64,000 bases of DNA from Glandiceps talaboti (lineage: Eukaryota; Hemichordata; Enteropneusta; Spengelidae): assembly GCF_964340395.1 (NCBI RefSeq), contig NC_135549.1, forward strand, positions 27,589,095-27,653,094, given 5' to 3'. Below the pieces are notes generated by a model. It saw only the letters and a program-made list of their open reading frames with translations, was not told the origin of the DNA and searched no databases. Position numbers and translations under genes: made by a program. Positions 1-24,026 of the stretch are shown in pieces; position 1 is the first letter of the stretch; each line of letters begins with the position of its first letter.

Positions 1-440
1 CATTCAGGTAACCCTCTATTTCAAGGTCAGCACACTTCATTGCAGTACATACACGGTATGCTTTTCACTCAAAGGGATAGGATGATATGACGTCACGAGA
101 ATTGTCAATTTCTCAAAATTAACACTTGCGGGCGCTGTCTTTTTAGGAGAGATAGATGAATTTGTGATATTGGAAGCTCAAACTGGTGTTAAAGCTATAC
201 CAAAGATAATATTCAAAAAAGTCACAACTGGTCACTTGTCACACATTTATCATTAGAAATTGCAATGTCATTGCTCGACCTTTCATTGAATATTATAGTT
301 CTAAATGTCGTGTGTTGATGACTATATAAACTGTCGTGATTGTCTAAAGTGATGTGATGACGCGATTTATTTTATTCTCAATAAATGTGTCACTCAATCT
401 ACTATTTTTAGTAGCTAGAGCAAGTGTGTATGTGGGGGCC

Positions 441-575
441 GTATGTATGTATGTATGTATGTATGTATGTATGTATGTATGTATGTATGTATGCATGTGT
501 GTGTGTATGTGTGTGTGTATGTATGTATGTATGTATGTGTGTGTGTGTGAATGATTGTGTGTATGTGTGTGTGTG
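441..575. repeat. GTAT / GT microsatellite
   Basis: A run of GTAT repeats grades into GT repeats. The open frames over it are pure repeat and are not coding. Confidence 0.95.
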
Positions 576-988
576 AAATACTGATATAAGACACGTGACA
601 TAAATACTTTTTCTTCTATTTTTCCATTTTCAGACGAACTGAAGAAAAATTGCAGTGAAAAATAATACTGTACATCGATGTCGCATTTTTGACCTATTTT
701 GGGTTTTTTTTTAGTTCAATACAATCACTAACTAGATATGTTGATAAACTAAACCCAGTATATTTTGTGTTATAGTTCTGTTATTGTTAGTCACTGTGTT
801 GACAATTAAATTATCTGGTACACAACTCCTTAAATGAACACTATCTTAACGTATCTACAACCATCACACAATGGCAATGTTGTAATATCTAAAAAAGGAA
901 GAAGATGATAGCGCCAACTGTACTGTAGCACATCTGTATAGTTTATATTATGTTAACTTTGTAATGTCTTTATCTACATATAGTCACG

Positions 989-989
989 C

Positions 990-1025
<36 letters not shown>
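989..1025. repeat. ACAG microsatellite
   Basis: About nine perfect ACAG units. This is the same tetranucleotide that dominates the large compound arrays elsewhere in the window. Confidence 0.95.
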
Positions 1026-1026
<1 letters not shown>

Positions 1027-1426
1027 TATTCCATACCTATTACACGACTCAATCTTATACTTCAGTTCTGCCCCAAACCCGACTAGTTTGAACAAACTAT
1101 TTTTGTGGTCCAGCCAGCCAGGGGTTTAAAAGTTGTTTTTTAGTTAGTTTTCATTGCCGATGTATTCATTTAACTCATTCGTTTTCCTCACTTGATATGT
1201 CAATTTTCTTTTCCTTTTAGACATCTCGCAAATAAATATGTATGTATGAATGAATGTGCTGAAAACTGTGTTATCAAGCAAACCCGATAATAGAATAGCA
1301 TTGGCCCCATAAATAGTTAGTTGTAAATTAACTTAATAAAGTTTTCATTGTTCCAGTACATCAATAGAGCCATCAAATCTTAGACGAGCCTGACAAAAAA
1401 ATCACATTATTGACTTTTATGTTGTT

Positions 1427-1446
1427 TACACACACATGTACACGCA

Positions 1447-1485
<39 letters not shown>
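1427..1485. repeat. CA/CG dinucleotide repeat
   Basis: CA repeats with a short CG-alternating core near 1446-1457. It is an alternating purine-pyrimidine tract. Confidence 0.9.
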
Positions 1486-1487
<2 letters not shown>

Positions 1488-1887
1488 GAGACTCAATATG
1501 AGACTGGCCTCATATTGTCCTCCAATGTGAATCTGACTCTTAATCTGAAACTAATTTTATTCTATGACGTGACAACGACCTTTGCCCCATACATGCGTAC
1601 TGTGGTATTATTCGATCACCGGTTGGTACGGTTTGTGCAGACACGCATTGAATAGAAACGTAACTGTTATGCCAATTTGTAGCCAGACTTGTAGTGTGTT
1701 CGACATTTCAGTGTTTGCAGTACTGCTTCGATAAACGTCAGAGATAAAATCGATTTCCATTCTCATTACGTAATGCATTAAATCTCACTGCAAAAGACAA
1801 ATTTGCAGATGTGTTGACCAGTTATTTACGGATCGGAGACCACCTTCGCCGGGGTACAGGCGTACTCTTATCAACGATCTATCCAAC

Positions 1888-12830
<10,943 letters not shown>

Positions 12831-12842
12831 CTTTCAGTAATT

Positions 12843-13605
12843 CAGTAATTACAAGGTGGGGAGGCCGGCGGAAATCAAGCCCAGTCTGTGGCATTAAATT
12901 TGCCCATCCCTCAAGCACATTCACTATGCTAAAAGGTGGTCCTACATCGCTTTTTCTTTCTCAAAAACATGACCCTCTCCCTTTCCAAATATTTAAAAAA
13001 TACATTGCTTTTTAATACTGTCTCCCTGTGGCGTAGTGGGTAGAGGTCAGGATTAGCAGTCCGGGGTCCTGTATTTGGAACCAACTAGAGACAAGGGATT
13101 TTTGTGTACTAAGGACTTGATCCCACCACATCGATAGTTTTATACACATTGATTGTTTCTCACTAATAGCACAGTGTATTTGTATTAATAAATACCTGTG
13201 ATTGGATCTAATTAGCTGAGCTAAAGGCCAGAACTCCCAAACATTAAATGAGTTCACTGGACATTGACAGGAATGAGGTCTACATCTACACGCCACAACA
13301 TTATTCCCAATATTTTACTCTGCTGTTCCATCTTTACTCCGGTGAGGCCGCTCCTCATACATCTTAAGTAATAATTGATTCATTGCATGGTTGTCAGCAG
13401 TGAATTGTGGTAGTGGTGGGATGTGGTAGCAATGGGATCATGCTATAATCACAAGCGAGTCAACAAAATGAGTCAAAGTAAACTGTGACCCTCTCCGAAT
13501 TTACGTTTGCTAATATATTGCCCTCCGCAACGAACAGATTTGTAAAATGTGTCTCCTCCCCTGCCCCCCCCCCCCCATTACCCCGGCCCTTGTAGTTACT
13601 GATTC
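12843..13605. mobile_element. possible TIR element enclosing a tRNA-like segment
   Basis: The left end CAGTAATTACAAGG and the inverse of the right end (CAGTAACTACAAGG) match 13 of 14. A related left end (CAGTAATTACCGGGG) occurs near 6734. No target duplication could be fixed. The element includes a C-rich stretch and a tRNA-like segment. Confidence 0.4.
13014..13280 (+). repeat. degenerate tRNA-derived SINE-like sequence
   Basis: TGGCGTAGTGG fits the RNA polymerase III box A. The box B region (near 13075) is degraded. The sequence resembles the head of a tRNA-derived SINE. No second copy was identified. Confidence 0.4.
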
Positions 13606-14774
13606 AGAAGGCTTCCTAACATTTTATATTTGACAATAGGCAGCACAAGATTTGCATGTGAATTCCTAGAGAAGGGTGAATAGGTCTTGAGACATATGCC
13701 ACTCTTCAACGAGTGTTGTGAATATACTCATGTAAGGGCTTAGCTTTGGTGAATGGGTTTCAGTCGTTCTAGCTTGCCCTGCCCTGAGAAAGAACTGACC
13801 ATCCAGTGAAAACTTGTAAACCCAACACTGACCAAGACATACACATGTTCCTATGTCGAAGCTATCTTGGAATGTTTTCTATTTTTAAACTGAAGGCTTG
13901 GCATAAGATCTTCATATGCGTATATTCCACTACCAGTGTCGTTGCCTTGGCTTGTTATAAGTGCTTGTTGCATGCTGAAACATGTGTCCACCTCTTAATG
14001 TATGGAGTGAAGACCTTCAACTTTGCCGGAAATTAATATTCAGTAGTTCTATAGGTTACATACACTAAAATGGCTAATTTCTGATCTAACTGCTTCCTTA
14101 CCAATCCTATGCAGAGAAATGTGTCAGGTTTTCCTCAAGTGTCACCGGACAAGACACGGGTCACCCCCAGATCTTTACTCTTTGAGGTGCTAATATTCTG
14201 GAAAAAAGAAATGTGATTCCAACTTCCACTTCCCTTTAAATGCACTCTTCCTGTGTGAGCACATTGTCAATTAAATCTATTCATTTCCTTGTTAGTCACT
14301 TTCTAGAGCAGTTATAAACAACTGTTCAAATCACTCAGCAAATGTGTGGTTGTACAAGTGCCAAGCCATCAATAATTGTGACTGATGGTGAGGTGAGTCC
14401 TTCTCCCTGGTGACAGCAGTCTCTAAGGTCAGTAACAGATTGTTCTCACTTAATCAATCAATTTCACACCTAATAGACTAAGTGCAAACTTATAAATTCC
14501 CAAACATACTTTATAGGAACAATATCTAAGAAAGCACCAGCGAAAATTTCAGATAATTGCGAGGAAGTACTGTCGACTTCGAAACTCTTGAACTTAGTCT
14601 CGAGGCTTGAAAATGTAAATGGAGAAAATGACGAGTTTCGTAATACATTTGACTTGCAGAAGATTTCACTGCGTATTATGGAATAAAAATATCACCAAGC
14701 GGTAGATAAAATGAGTCTTCATTTCTAATTGTCGTTTTTACCTTCCGTAAGGATGGTTATATATTAGAGGTGAA

Positions 14775-14775
<1 letters not shown>
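13606..14775. other. no feature recognised
   Basis: AT-rich unique-looking sequence. The small open frame at 13806-14036 has no recognisable motif. Confidence 0.4.
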
Positions 14776-14778
<3 letters not shown>

Positions 14779-14821
<43 letters not shown>

Positions 14822-14835
14822 TGTATGTATGTATA

Positions 14836-14870
<35 letters not shown>

Positions 14871-14872
14871 GT
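14779..14872. repeat. GT + CTGT microsatellite
   Basis: GT repeats, then GTAT and CTGT repeats. It abuts the AT-rich repeat of 14873-15165, the same association seen at 22.66 and 37.94 kb. Confidence 0.95.
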
Positions 14873-15165
14873 GTATCACCATTTTCTAAAAAAAACGACT
14901 GACTTAATTCTAACGAAATTTGGTACAAGTGTTCCTTAGAGTAATGGCAAGAACTGATTAGGTATCGGTAAACAAATCCATGAAAATTAATGAGCAATGT
15001 ATGTAATTAATGGTTTTCGGTAATTAGGCTATATCTCAAGAATGCATGCTTCAAATTCATTATAACTTGGTACATACATTTGCGATACCACAGCGCATCT
15101 GTCCTGAAAATATTATCGATGTAGCTTTTAGTTTAATAAGTGATTGGCATATTTTCGGTAATTAG
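14873..15165 (-). repeat. microsatellite-tailed dispersed repeat, copy 1
   Basis: It contains TAATTAGGCTATATCTCAAG, then GAATGCATGC and TTGGTACATAC. These blocks recur near 21713-21780 and, inverted, near 22485-22570. The end facing the CTGT/ACAG array is conserved between copies. Non-coding. Confidence 0.6.
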
Positions 15166-15480
15166 ACATGTAGGCCACAAAAAAAGAAAGTTGTTGTTTC
15201 TGGTCAGGAAACGTTGTCTAAAGTGGTGTGAGGACGCCATTGTTTTTTTCAATTGTTCATGATTAGTTCTGCAGTTGTTTTCCTTGAAGTAGTAATTTAT
15301 GCAGGGAGAGTTATTTTGTGTTTTCCCTTGGATCTGCAGTCTACATTGGCTGGACAAACACAAGAGAAAAAATTCAAAGTGGGGTATTTAAGTGCACAAT
15401 GACCAGCTTCACATTATTACAACAAGTAACACAGAAGTTAAGCACTTTCTCTATGTGCTACACTCGTTTATAGCATTATT

Positions 15481-15587
15481 ATCAAGTGTAAAAGTATACG
15501 ATTTCAGCTGGTTTATTTACAAACCTAGCATGTGGCCTTTCTGATGTGGTCAATTAGCAAATGAAACAGTATACTTTTACACTTGAT
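15481..15587. repeat. hairpin, 19-bp perfect arms
   Basis: 15481-15499 (ATCAAGTGTAAAAGTATAC) and 15569-15587 are perfect reverse complements with a 69-base spacer. Confidence 0.85.
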
Positions 15588-15754
15588 ATGGGTGTTATAA
15601 ATGATTATGGTAATTACAGAAAACACTTTACCTTTGTGTAATGGGTTGTACATATACGAAAAGTACATGAGTACACCGGAAACTGTCACTCAATGAAATT
15701 CACATTATATATCGTAAGTTTCACAACCCTTGGCAATGGGAGGAGGTGTACCTA

Positions 15755-15829
15755 TACAATAGACACCAGGTGGAAAGATAAACAACAAGGCGGAGCCGCG
15801 TTGTTATCTTTCCACCGGTGTCTATTGTA
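15755..15829. repeat. near-perfect hairpin, about 33-bp arms
   Basis: The left arm begins TACAATAGACACCAGGTGGA and the right arm ends with its near-exact complement. The arms meet at a CGGAGCCG turn. Only single-base gaps interrupt the match. It lies 49 bp before the MITE at 15878. Confidence 0.85.
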
Positions 15830-15877
15830 CTTTTGCCCGACAAGTTCACATGATGGCAGGATTAGTCCATATCACCC

Positions 15878-16026
15878 TAGTCTATCTGCTAGACCTCGGA
15901 TGTTCTTCCGATAAAATATGACACACGACCGAACATCGCTATCGAGGATGTTCGGGCAAGCCCTCACTGCAAACTTCGTTCACTTATAGTATAGAAGGAA
16001 AGCCCGAACTTCTAGCCGCAAGACTA
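15878..16026 (+). mobile_element. MITE copy 1 (9-bp TSD family)
   Basis: 149 bp, starting TAGTCTATCTGCTAGAC and ending in the inverse (CTAGCCGCAAGACTA). The interior is shared with 39683-39843 in the other orientation. The flanking 9-mers ATATCACCC and ACCTCACCC match at 7 of 9, fitting a decayed 9-bp target duplication. Confidence 0.75.
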
Positions 16027-16609
16027 ACCTCACCCTTGCTAGACTACATTAAGTGATAATAATACTGAGATAAAAGTGTACACATTCGGGTGGGGACACA
16101 CACACACACAGCATGCAGTGTTCACAGTGAAACAAATAAGCCATACAACATTCACAAGCCCTGATATTGCTGAACAATGAGACATGTCTTATATTATAGT
16201 GTAGCTCATATGAAGATTTGTGTAAAAGTCGTTTTTTAAATGTTTGCCATTTCTTTTGAATGGTAACAGTTGTGCCCTTCATCCTTAAACCCTTACTGTG
16301 CAGTCACTACTCCATTCATGGTACAGTAGTATGACTTGTTTTTAATACTACTCGCCACAACTATTTTTCTCCGTAATAAAGTTCTCCTCGTCATTTTGGC
16401 AAACTATTTTGGTCTGGGCCGTACTCTTGCATTTCATTCTTGAGACCATGAATGCTTCCCCTATACTTACATGTGCAGGCATTTGGTTTCTGACTTTGCT
16501 GGACTGGTTTTACTTGAACTACAAAGGTCAACCCAATTCACACCTTCTAAATCCCCCTTTGTCTTACACTGGCCAATACTGATAAGACTTCAGCAGCAAG
16601 TATTGATTA

Positions 16610-16725
16610 TTTGTCCTTTACCCTGTGGTTGAACGAAGGATGCAATTTTGCGCATGCGCACTGAACGTAACAATGCATTATGGGGCGATATCTAAAACCA
16701 AGCGTTTCTGGGGGTGTGCATGCTA
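16610..16725. repeat. dispersed repeat shared with 33693-33765
   Basis: CCTTTACCCTGTGGTTG, GATATCTAAAACCAAGCGTT and GGGTGTGCATGCT recur inverted near 33693-33765, where the middle is deleted. Class unknown. Confidence 0.6.
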
Positions 16726-18070
16726 CTAGTATCTTAACCAGTGGATTACAATGGGGGAGTCCTGAACTCGTCGAGAATTTAAGTGGGTTATACATCCATG
16801 GTTATAACCCGCTACACAAACTTTAATATTACCGAGCTCCTGTAGAGGACTGCTAATCCCGTAAATGTCAAACAATATATCAACATTATGACAGATAAAG
16901 GGTATAGATGTACGTTTCGTATAGTTTATGGGAGGTGATTTGTATAGTTTATCTGGAATTTGTCATAGAGGACAAATTTGTCAGAGAGGACACATCACAA
17001 GGAGATAGGTGTCAATCATATCAAAAGTATTGTAAACTATTCAGTCTTTATTGTAAACACGTGTACACAGTTTGTCATCAATTCATCGCCCCCGTATGCT
17101 AAGGAAATTCATCTAATAATAGTAATATGAAACATAACGATAATTCATTTAAATGTTAACAATTATAATTATTTCTAGCTTTTGTAAAGTGTTGACTGTT
17201 TTAGTGGGGTCTCTTAGTTTATATTTTGCTTTAAAGCTCATTTGATCTATTAGATTACTCACTGTTGTGTGCCCATAAATCTTACATAATTGTCCGCCAC
17301 TGATAAAACGACATTCTGTTCAAGTAGGCGTTTGTACATACCACTCATTGCAAGGTTTGTAATTTGCTCTGAGACTGTGAATAATATTAGCCCTTTACAC
17401 AACTTTTCAACTTTCCCCTTTACAACTTGTTGTTGATAACCCATCGATGACGTCAAGTGATCACTCGGAGAGTGCATTTAAAGGGGAGTAAGTTTATCAT
17501 ACGGGTTCATTACGCATGCAATTATGCATTTCTCCACCCAAACGACGTAATCCTAACGTAATCCTGAAAATCACCAAGCTGAGAATCACTATCTTTCTCG
17601 GTAAATACTGGTACTTGACGTAAGACAAAAAGAAATAAAACAAGGGTTGAATTGGATTACCGAGAATAACTGTGCTGTTTACCATACCTGGTTGAAATAT
17701 ACTGAATGAGTTGAATACAGGTTTGTATACTGTGTGTTTATATAATTTATAAACTGTAAATGTACTTGCATGTCCCGTGACTCGAGTATTCACACGGCTG
17801 TGTTGTACGCAACACTAAATGTTTTTTCCACGTTCCATAAGTTACCGTTCAAACTTTTTTGACTAAAAATATTCTGAGACATTGTGCCATGTATTTGTCA
17901 AAAAAACCCAAACATTCCGAGCCAATAATTATATCGCAAACGCATGCTACTGAGCTACGTGTTGACGACTGTTTACTGTGGTCTGTTCTGATCTAGCTCT
18001 CAGTCCTATGATATGCGTTCCGATAGTCCGATCATATGTCGTAGTATCGCGGCGCAAATACATCCAGTGT
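16726..18070. other. no feature recognised
   Basis: AT-rich sequence. The small open frames (about 16908-17102, 17259-17477, 17497-17793) show no recognised motif or convincing splice context. Confidence 0.4.
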
Positions 18071-18260
18071 TAGGGACCGGTCAGTTTCTCCAGCCTGGGG
18101 GGGGGCGGTGGATTCTTAAATCGGGCCGACAAAAAGTCACTGACCCCCCCCCCCTATCTGTAAAACCAAAAACAGGCTGACCCCCCCCCCTATCACTTAA
18201 TTCTAAAACATGATGACCCCCCCCCCCCCCATATGATATTCGCATGAGTGACAGGTATTT
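18071..18260 (+). repeat. poly-G/C module repeat, copy 1
   Basis: It starts AGGGACCGGTCAGTTTCT, followed by three C- or G-runs of 9-13 bases spaced by about 50 bases. The same start and layout occur at 35841-35995. The glycine-rich frames over it are artefacts. Confidence 0.7.
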
Positions 18261-18339
18261 TTTGATCATGACTTAGTGTGGAGTGCTTGACTGTCTTGCA
18301 TCTACTTTATAAGATCCCGGGTTAGCACTATCATAATTA

Positions 18340-18760
18340 TAATTATTGACTACACAGGGTAAATATATTTGAAAAGGAGTTTAATAGCAACTTGACAGTG
18401 AAAGGTAGGGGGAAAGCTTGAGAAGGGAATATGTACAGCTGTCATGGGGGGTCCTAGGGGTCTCCCCCTAGAAGCCCTGGAGGTTTTAACTCTGAAAAGT
18501 CAATTTTGAGACTATTCAGACATTTTTAGAAAATCATTTCCAAGCTTTACAAGACAGCACCAACATGTAAAAAGCAACTACATAAGGTTGAAATATTTTT
18601 GAAATATAGTTTGATAGGATTTGGCAGTAAGAGGTAGGGGGGGAGATCTTGAGACTGGGATGTGTACACCTCATGGGGGGGGGGTCCTAGAGGGTCTCCC
18701 CCTAGAAGACCTGGAGGTTATTTCCCTGAAAAGTCAATTTTGAGACTATACAGAGTGGTT
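18340..18760 (+). repeat. two ~240-bp tandem modules with TCCCCCTAGAAG core
   Basis: Two copies each carry a ggggTCCTAG...GGTCTCCCCCTAGAAG core and end AAAAGTCAATTTTGAGACTA. Reverse-oriented relatives lie at about 36800-37115, near the second poly-G module, so the modules travel together. Confidence 0.65.
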
Positions 18761-20500
18761 TCTGTCATATTATAGCTATAAGCTTAAAGCACAATTTACT
18801 TGGTTTGGTGAACAAGACAAATCTTAACGCTAGTGTGATTGTTTTACGTAGTGTTTTTTTTTTTTTGAGTTTTAGTATTTTTAAAAGTTTACGAACCATC
18901 AGAGCAATTCCGTAAACTAAAAGACTAATAAAATAACCTTAACCGTATCTTTTATTTTCTGGTCAGGCTCTGAGTACCCAATCAAATAGTGATGAATTTA
19001 CTGCTATTATGCCTGTTGAAGATACTATGAGTGAACTCTTGAAAGACCACCTGCTAGTCAAGTGTATAGACTACCTGATCCGTTTCCAACGATATGCTGA
19101 AAGCTGTTCTTTATAATTAGTTGCGGCAGATGATATACAAAATGGGCAACCTGGACACTAGCCATTCCCAACGCCATCGTAGTTTCATAACATGTAAAGG
19201 AAAAGTCTATTTCCAGGAAAGATTAAACAACGGGATTTATTTTTTTGAATAACTTTAATGAGAATTAATCTCATTTACAAACTTTTTACGAAGCCCGGCG
19301 AAGAGTGCATGACTTTGTTTAAAAAATCAGATATGACCACTTTCCGAGAAATAAGTTGCTCGAAATCAGGAAGATCCGGCGAAACTCTAGCAAGGGGTCT
19401 TTAAATTAATAACCCGGTCTTCGTCCTTGTTTGAACTCCGTTGTCCTTATCTGAAGATGCTGGCTTAGCGCGTAAGTACGTAAAAAAAAACGCGAGGGGG
19501 TTGATCGAATTCCGTGTTTATCGCTTTTATGTCACACCAATGAAAATGAGGTTACGTACACATACTGAAAGTGGGGACTATTTTCGTCAACAAATAAACA
19601 GTTTTAGTTAAAATTCCATACAGGAAATAGGACAGTGGAAACCTGGCTTTTAGCTAACTAAGATGAACAAAGTCAAATTAAAACTAGTGTTGCGACATCT
19701 TGATATAAGCTATTAAATGGACGTTGGGTCAATTGTACTCACGGGAGGTGGCCTCTTTGATGATTCTTTGACATTGCGTTTTCATCTTGATTAGTGCTCA
19801 GACACTTTTAGTGGTCTGAGATTAGTGTGTGATTATATCCACACAACAGAGTCACCGCGCTATGTTCCACTCGATGTGTAAACCATCACATACTGAATTC
19901 GAACAAAAAAAACAACAAACCTAAACAATGATTACGATATGTTAACATTAATTTATCAATATAATAAACTTTGATGGGATTACCCTCACAATAGAATGGT
20001 TCATCTTAAATCTGAATACAACGTTTTAGCTGTGTCGGAGCCGGACTTCCAGATTCCATGGTCAAGGTCTTACCCTCTCATAAACCATTACAGTAATCTA
20101 CTACATGGTAACATGCCACAAATTGGTTCCATCATCTGTCTGCACTTACCAAAACCGTTCTTTCGCCACTGTATGCATAGTATCAGGGGGTGGGGTGGGG
20201 GGCTCATAAATTATCAAGTTATACTGTCATACATGGTGTGTCATTTATTACAAGAGCAACCTCTCTATTTAATATGGAAGATTTTTTAATGCATAATAGG
20301 AAATTGAATTCATCATTAAATGAAATGAGATCCACATTAGCATAATTTATGTTAAGTTGTTAAACTCTTAAATCACAAATGTAAATGTATGTAAATTTAC
20401 GTACAGTTATGTAAATCATAGTGATATGTAACTTATTTGAAATTAAAAACTGCATCAAACTTATATCTCTAACATGTATAGTTTTATTACTTATTAATCT
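18761..20500. other. no feature recognised
   Basis: AT-rich sequence without convincing exons or repeats. The open frame at 19996-20289 has no recognised motif. Confidence 0.4.
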
Positions 20501-20506
20501 GCACTT

Positions 20507-20626
20507 TGCGTTGCCAGGTCATACTTTGCGTTGCCAAATCATATTTTACGTTGCCACGTCATACTTTGCATTGCCACGTCATATTTTACGTTGCCACGTC
20601 ATACTTTGCATTGCCACGTCATATTA
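20507..20626. repeat. 20-bp tandem repeat, six units
   Basis: Six units of TTGCGTTGCCACGTCATACT with few substitutions. Alternate units share the TTAC/TTGC start and ATT/ACT end, suggesting a 40-bp higher period. Periodic LRCH-like frames over it are artefacts. Confidence 0.9.
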
Positions 20627-20979
20627 CACCTAAAAACAGGCAGCGTTCGCCAGAAGACTCTATGTCAAATATACATTTACTATGAAAGGCGATTGTTTTG
20701 CAAGTTTAGGTTGTTGTTTCACTTGATATATAACTACACCTTTTTTCTGCTTGACACAGCATGATTAAGGAAACTTTCTCTCTAATCGATCATAATTCTG
20801 CTGTGTTTCAGCCACAGAAAGTGCTCACTTCCTAGCAATTAAACACCAACTTCAACCTGCCAGATGATACCCAGTCTTCTGGCAACCGCTCTTTGAAGTT
20901 GATCATTTGGCAGGTGAAGGTTTTTGTTTTCATCCACACCACTAGCAACTTCTCTTTTACTACCCACAGTTACCCCCCC

Positions 20980-20982
20980 CCC

Positions 20983-21032
<50 letters not shown>
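20980..21032. repeat. CA dinucleotide repeat
   Basis: CA repeat after a short C run. A short imperfect inverted repeat (AACTTCAACCTGCCAGATGAT and its partner) lies about 60-130 bases upstream, near 20850-20925. Confidence 0.95.
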
Positions 21033-21033
<1 letters not shown>

Positions 21034-21689
21034 ACACACAGCACAATCGACCTGCGTTATAGTGTGCCTAGCAACGCAGATTTTCACAAGGAAACAGCGT
21101 CAATGCATAATATTGAACTTCCTGTATAGGCAAGAATTTTTCCAATTGAATTAGTATCGAGATGAATTGTTGGTCGAGGAAGGTCTAGAGAAAGGTATGA
21201 CTTCTGCTATTGATTACTGATTCACATGATGCGGCTAGATTTACGTATACGACCGAGCTGACTATACAGTACCTGTGCTCTTTTTAAGAAAGAGTTTTTA
21301 TGTACGACAAATTATCTGAATTTGAAGAAAGTGAGTTCGTTTATTTCCGATAGTCTGGCCTCGTTCTACTTTCATTTTGGGTCAGATTTTGTCTCTTTCG
21401 TATATTCTGTCTGTTATGTATTGTTTTTCATCGCTCTTTTAATACTTTGTGTGATATATTTTATGAGCGAGGACCACAATGAAAATACGTTGTTAAAACT
21501 TTTTTTTGTGTTATCCTCGGCAAAAGTATTCAGTGATGTATCGGTTTTGTCTTTCATGCGAATGTGATAGCTGCCGTATTGTATAATCCGTTTTAGTTTG
21601 TGGTTTTCCCAACATTTTTGGCCAAATCAAATCAAATCAAACTCGGAACATATTAACCTCAGCTTGCTACAGAAAAGTAACATGATTTT

Positions 21690-22663
21690 TATAATGACTC
21701 TTTTACAGCAATTGGGATGATCCTAAGAATGCAAGCTTCTAAATCCATATAATCTGGTACATACATAATCCATAATAAAGTGTACATGTCCTCAAAACTT
21801 TTAGCTTACCTTAGCTAATGAGGCATTTGCATAATTAACAAGCCTTCAATCGAAGACTTATACCCCAATTGGTATGTTTTATGGCGAAGTTATCGTAAAA
21901 ATGTCAATGGTGTCTCTAGATACAAAACTTCATAATGTATTGACTAATTTCACATTTGACCTTGAATATGGAATTCAAGGTCGAAGGTCAAGGTATAAAA
22001 AGAAAGCTGACCTTTTGGGTATAGATATTTACATGGGGACGTTGTGCATTCAACTTCTTGAGTTAACATTGACAAATTTCCGTCATTTCACCTTGAAAAT
22101 GTTTGTCATGGTCAAAGGTCACGGTCTAATTAGAAAAGTCATCACTGATAATGTGAGTGTAAAGGCTGAGTCCACAGACAGTTGAATTGTGTCCATATAT
22201 CTCAAAACGTTTGGAGATATCAGCCAAAATATTCTTTTTATAGCAAATATGGCCGCCATTTTGCTAGACGGGTCAAGGTCAAGGTCATGAAATTAAGTGT
22301 CTTGCGTATGCCTCAAATGGTCAAACTCAAGTAATGATTAAAATATTATCACTTGAAATGTTTGATTCAAAGAGCTATGAAGATAGCCCAGAAATTTGGC
22401 TATTTGACATTGAAGAATACTTTTCAAGTATTCATTAAAAATATACCCTACATAAACAAACTATATACGACATATGCAATTTGTTATGGTTAACGCATGT
22501 ACCAATTCAAATTATGTTGAATTTTAAGAGCGCATTCTTAAGATATAGCCTAATTACTAAAAACCATAAATTATGCAAATGACTAATTAAAAATGTTCAT
22601 TGGATGTTTACCAAAATCTTATTTGTTCTTGTGATTAGCATATGAAAGTTGTGTAGCAAGTTT
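21690..22663. repeat. microsatellite-tailed dispersed repeat, copies in inverted pairing
   Basis: The left part (near 21713-21840) reads in the orientation of 14873-15165. The right part (near 22440-22663) is in the opposite one and runs straight into the ACAG array. Between them are several GGTCAAGGTCA-type stretches and an unrecognised open frame (21874-22185). It looks like a long fold-back element or two inverted insertions. Confidence 0.5.
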
Positions 22664-22751
22664 GACACATAGACAGACACACAGACAGACAGACACACAC
22701 ACACACACACACAAGACATACATACATACATACATACATACATACATACAT

Positions 22752-22790
<39 letters not shown>

Positions 22791-22820
22791 CATACATACA
22801 TACATACATACATACATACA

Positions 22821-22851
<31 letters not shown>

Positions 22852-22868
22852 CTACACACACATGGACG

Positions 22869-22962
<94 letters not shown>

Positions 22963-22984
22963 AACAAACAAACAAACAAACAAA
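22664..22984. repeat. compound ACAG/CA/CATA/ACAG/CAAA microsatellite
   Basis: Block-structured tetranucleotide array of about 320 bases. All open frames through it are repeat artefacts. Confidence 0.97.
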
Positions 22985-23104
22985 AGCATAGCATCACTTA
23001 CGGGAGGTAAAAGAACAAATGCTTTCACCTACTTGCTGAGATTACCATTTTGACTTTATTTCCATACCGAAGAGGTTATTCACACTTGTGTTGCAGCATG
23101 GAGG

Positions 23105-23377
23105 TTGACCTCTGTCAATGGTTGCAACGAACAAGCCGGTGCGGGTATGATAAACTATTTCCAATTTCGTGGAGTATTCGTATATTTTAAGATGTCCATT
23201 ACCCAACCAGTTGTTGAGGCATTCACGCCTAGCGAGAACGAGTCATTACGTCAGCAAGCAGTCTTTCGAAGAAAAATTAATCCCGAGAAAACACGTCATC
23301 TGTTGATGTCATCGATCGCATATCAAATGGATATATTGTGTGGGTTGATGAAAGAACAATTACACACTATTGGGTGA
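23105..23377 (+). CDS. unrecognised ORF, 90 codons, possible coding scrap
   Basis: I do not recognise this product. The segment FRGVFVYFKMSIT (codons about 22-34) is matched by FRGILVYFKMSIT near 34450-34490. By eye, three of the five base differences across that block are synonymous. A possible acceptor (CACTTGTGTTGCAG) precedes the ORF. There is no neighbour of known function. It could be a fragment of a mobile-element gene or chance. Confidence 0.25.
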   Translation: MTSVNGCNEQAGAGMINYFQFRGVFVYFKMSITQPVVEAFTPSENESLRQQAVFRRKINPEKTRHLLMSSIAYQMDILCGLMKEQLHTIG

Positions 23378-24026
23378 AACAGAAATAACTGTGTGTTTTC
23401 GATAACATTGGCTCTGAAAATAGGGTAGGGATTTCTTTCTTTTTTCGTATTTTGAAAAATATTGCTTAATACATTTTTGTTTTAAATGTTTAAATGTCGG
23501 AGGCTTAAACTAGGGTCAGTGGGGTCATTGGAAACACACTCTCTTTTATTTGACCTTACTAGTACTATGTTACACCCAGGTCAACACGTTGTAAAATCTG
23601 GGGAAAGTGTTCAAATATTCAGTTTCAGGGCAATTGCAACCCTTGCATGAGTCATGTAGAAACGCCTCTTTGAACAGCACGTCGTTGTAATCAGTGACGG
23701 ACTATTAAAAAACTGGCGAAGGTGCCGAAAGGTCTTCTCCTTACGTACCCCACTATCATACTGACCAGTGTGTGAACTTAAGGGGAAATGACTACTGGTC
23801 ATAAGGACCGACATGTAGCAAATGCTGCTGGTCCTTAAGGAAAACTGCTGGTCCATACTCAATGCAGTCCATGTTCACTACCTGTATCTACACCCCTCTC
23901 CCATTTACAGACTAAATGATTTTGAACTTTAATATGATACAGCATATCTTTAGATATAAAAGTGAAAGAGAGTACAACGAATTGTTCACTATCCACTATT
24001 ATTTCATAAAATTTCCACTCACAGAG

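Larger units (their letters stand above)
1..1887. other. 5' flank of gene A, no gene seen
   Basis: No convincing exon is visible before the gene A start. The stretch holds a GTAT/GT microsatellite (about 441-575), a short ACAG run (989-1025) and a CA/CG run (1427-1485). The roughly 100 bases before position 1888 are presumably promoter and 5' UTR, but I see no clear TATA box. Confidence 0.5.

Noticed and set aside
13014-13090. Functional tRNA gene
   Set aside because: Box A-like sequence is present, but box B and the cloverleaf are degraded and it lies in repeat context. A SINE remnant fits better.
22597-22997. Open frames rich in Cys-Leu-Ser-Val, His-Thr or Asp-Arg-Gln-Thr
   Set aside because: Frames over ACAG/CATA microsatellites. 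The same kind recur at 0.35, 14.8, 26.5, 37.9, 39.0 and 50.0 kb.
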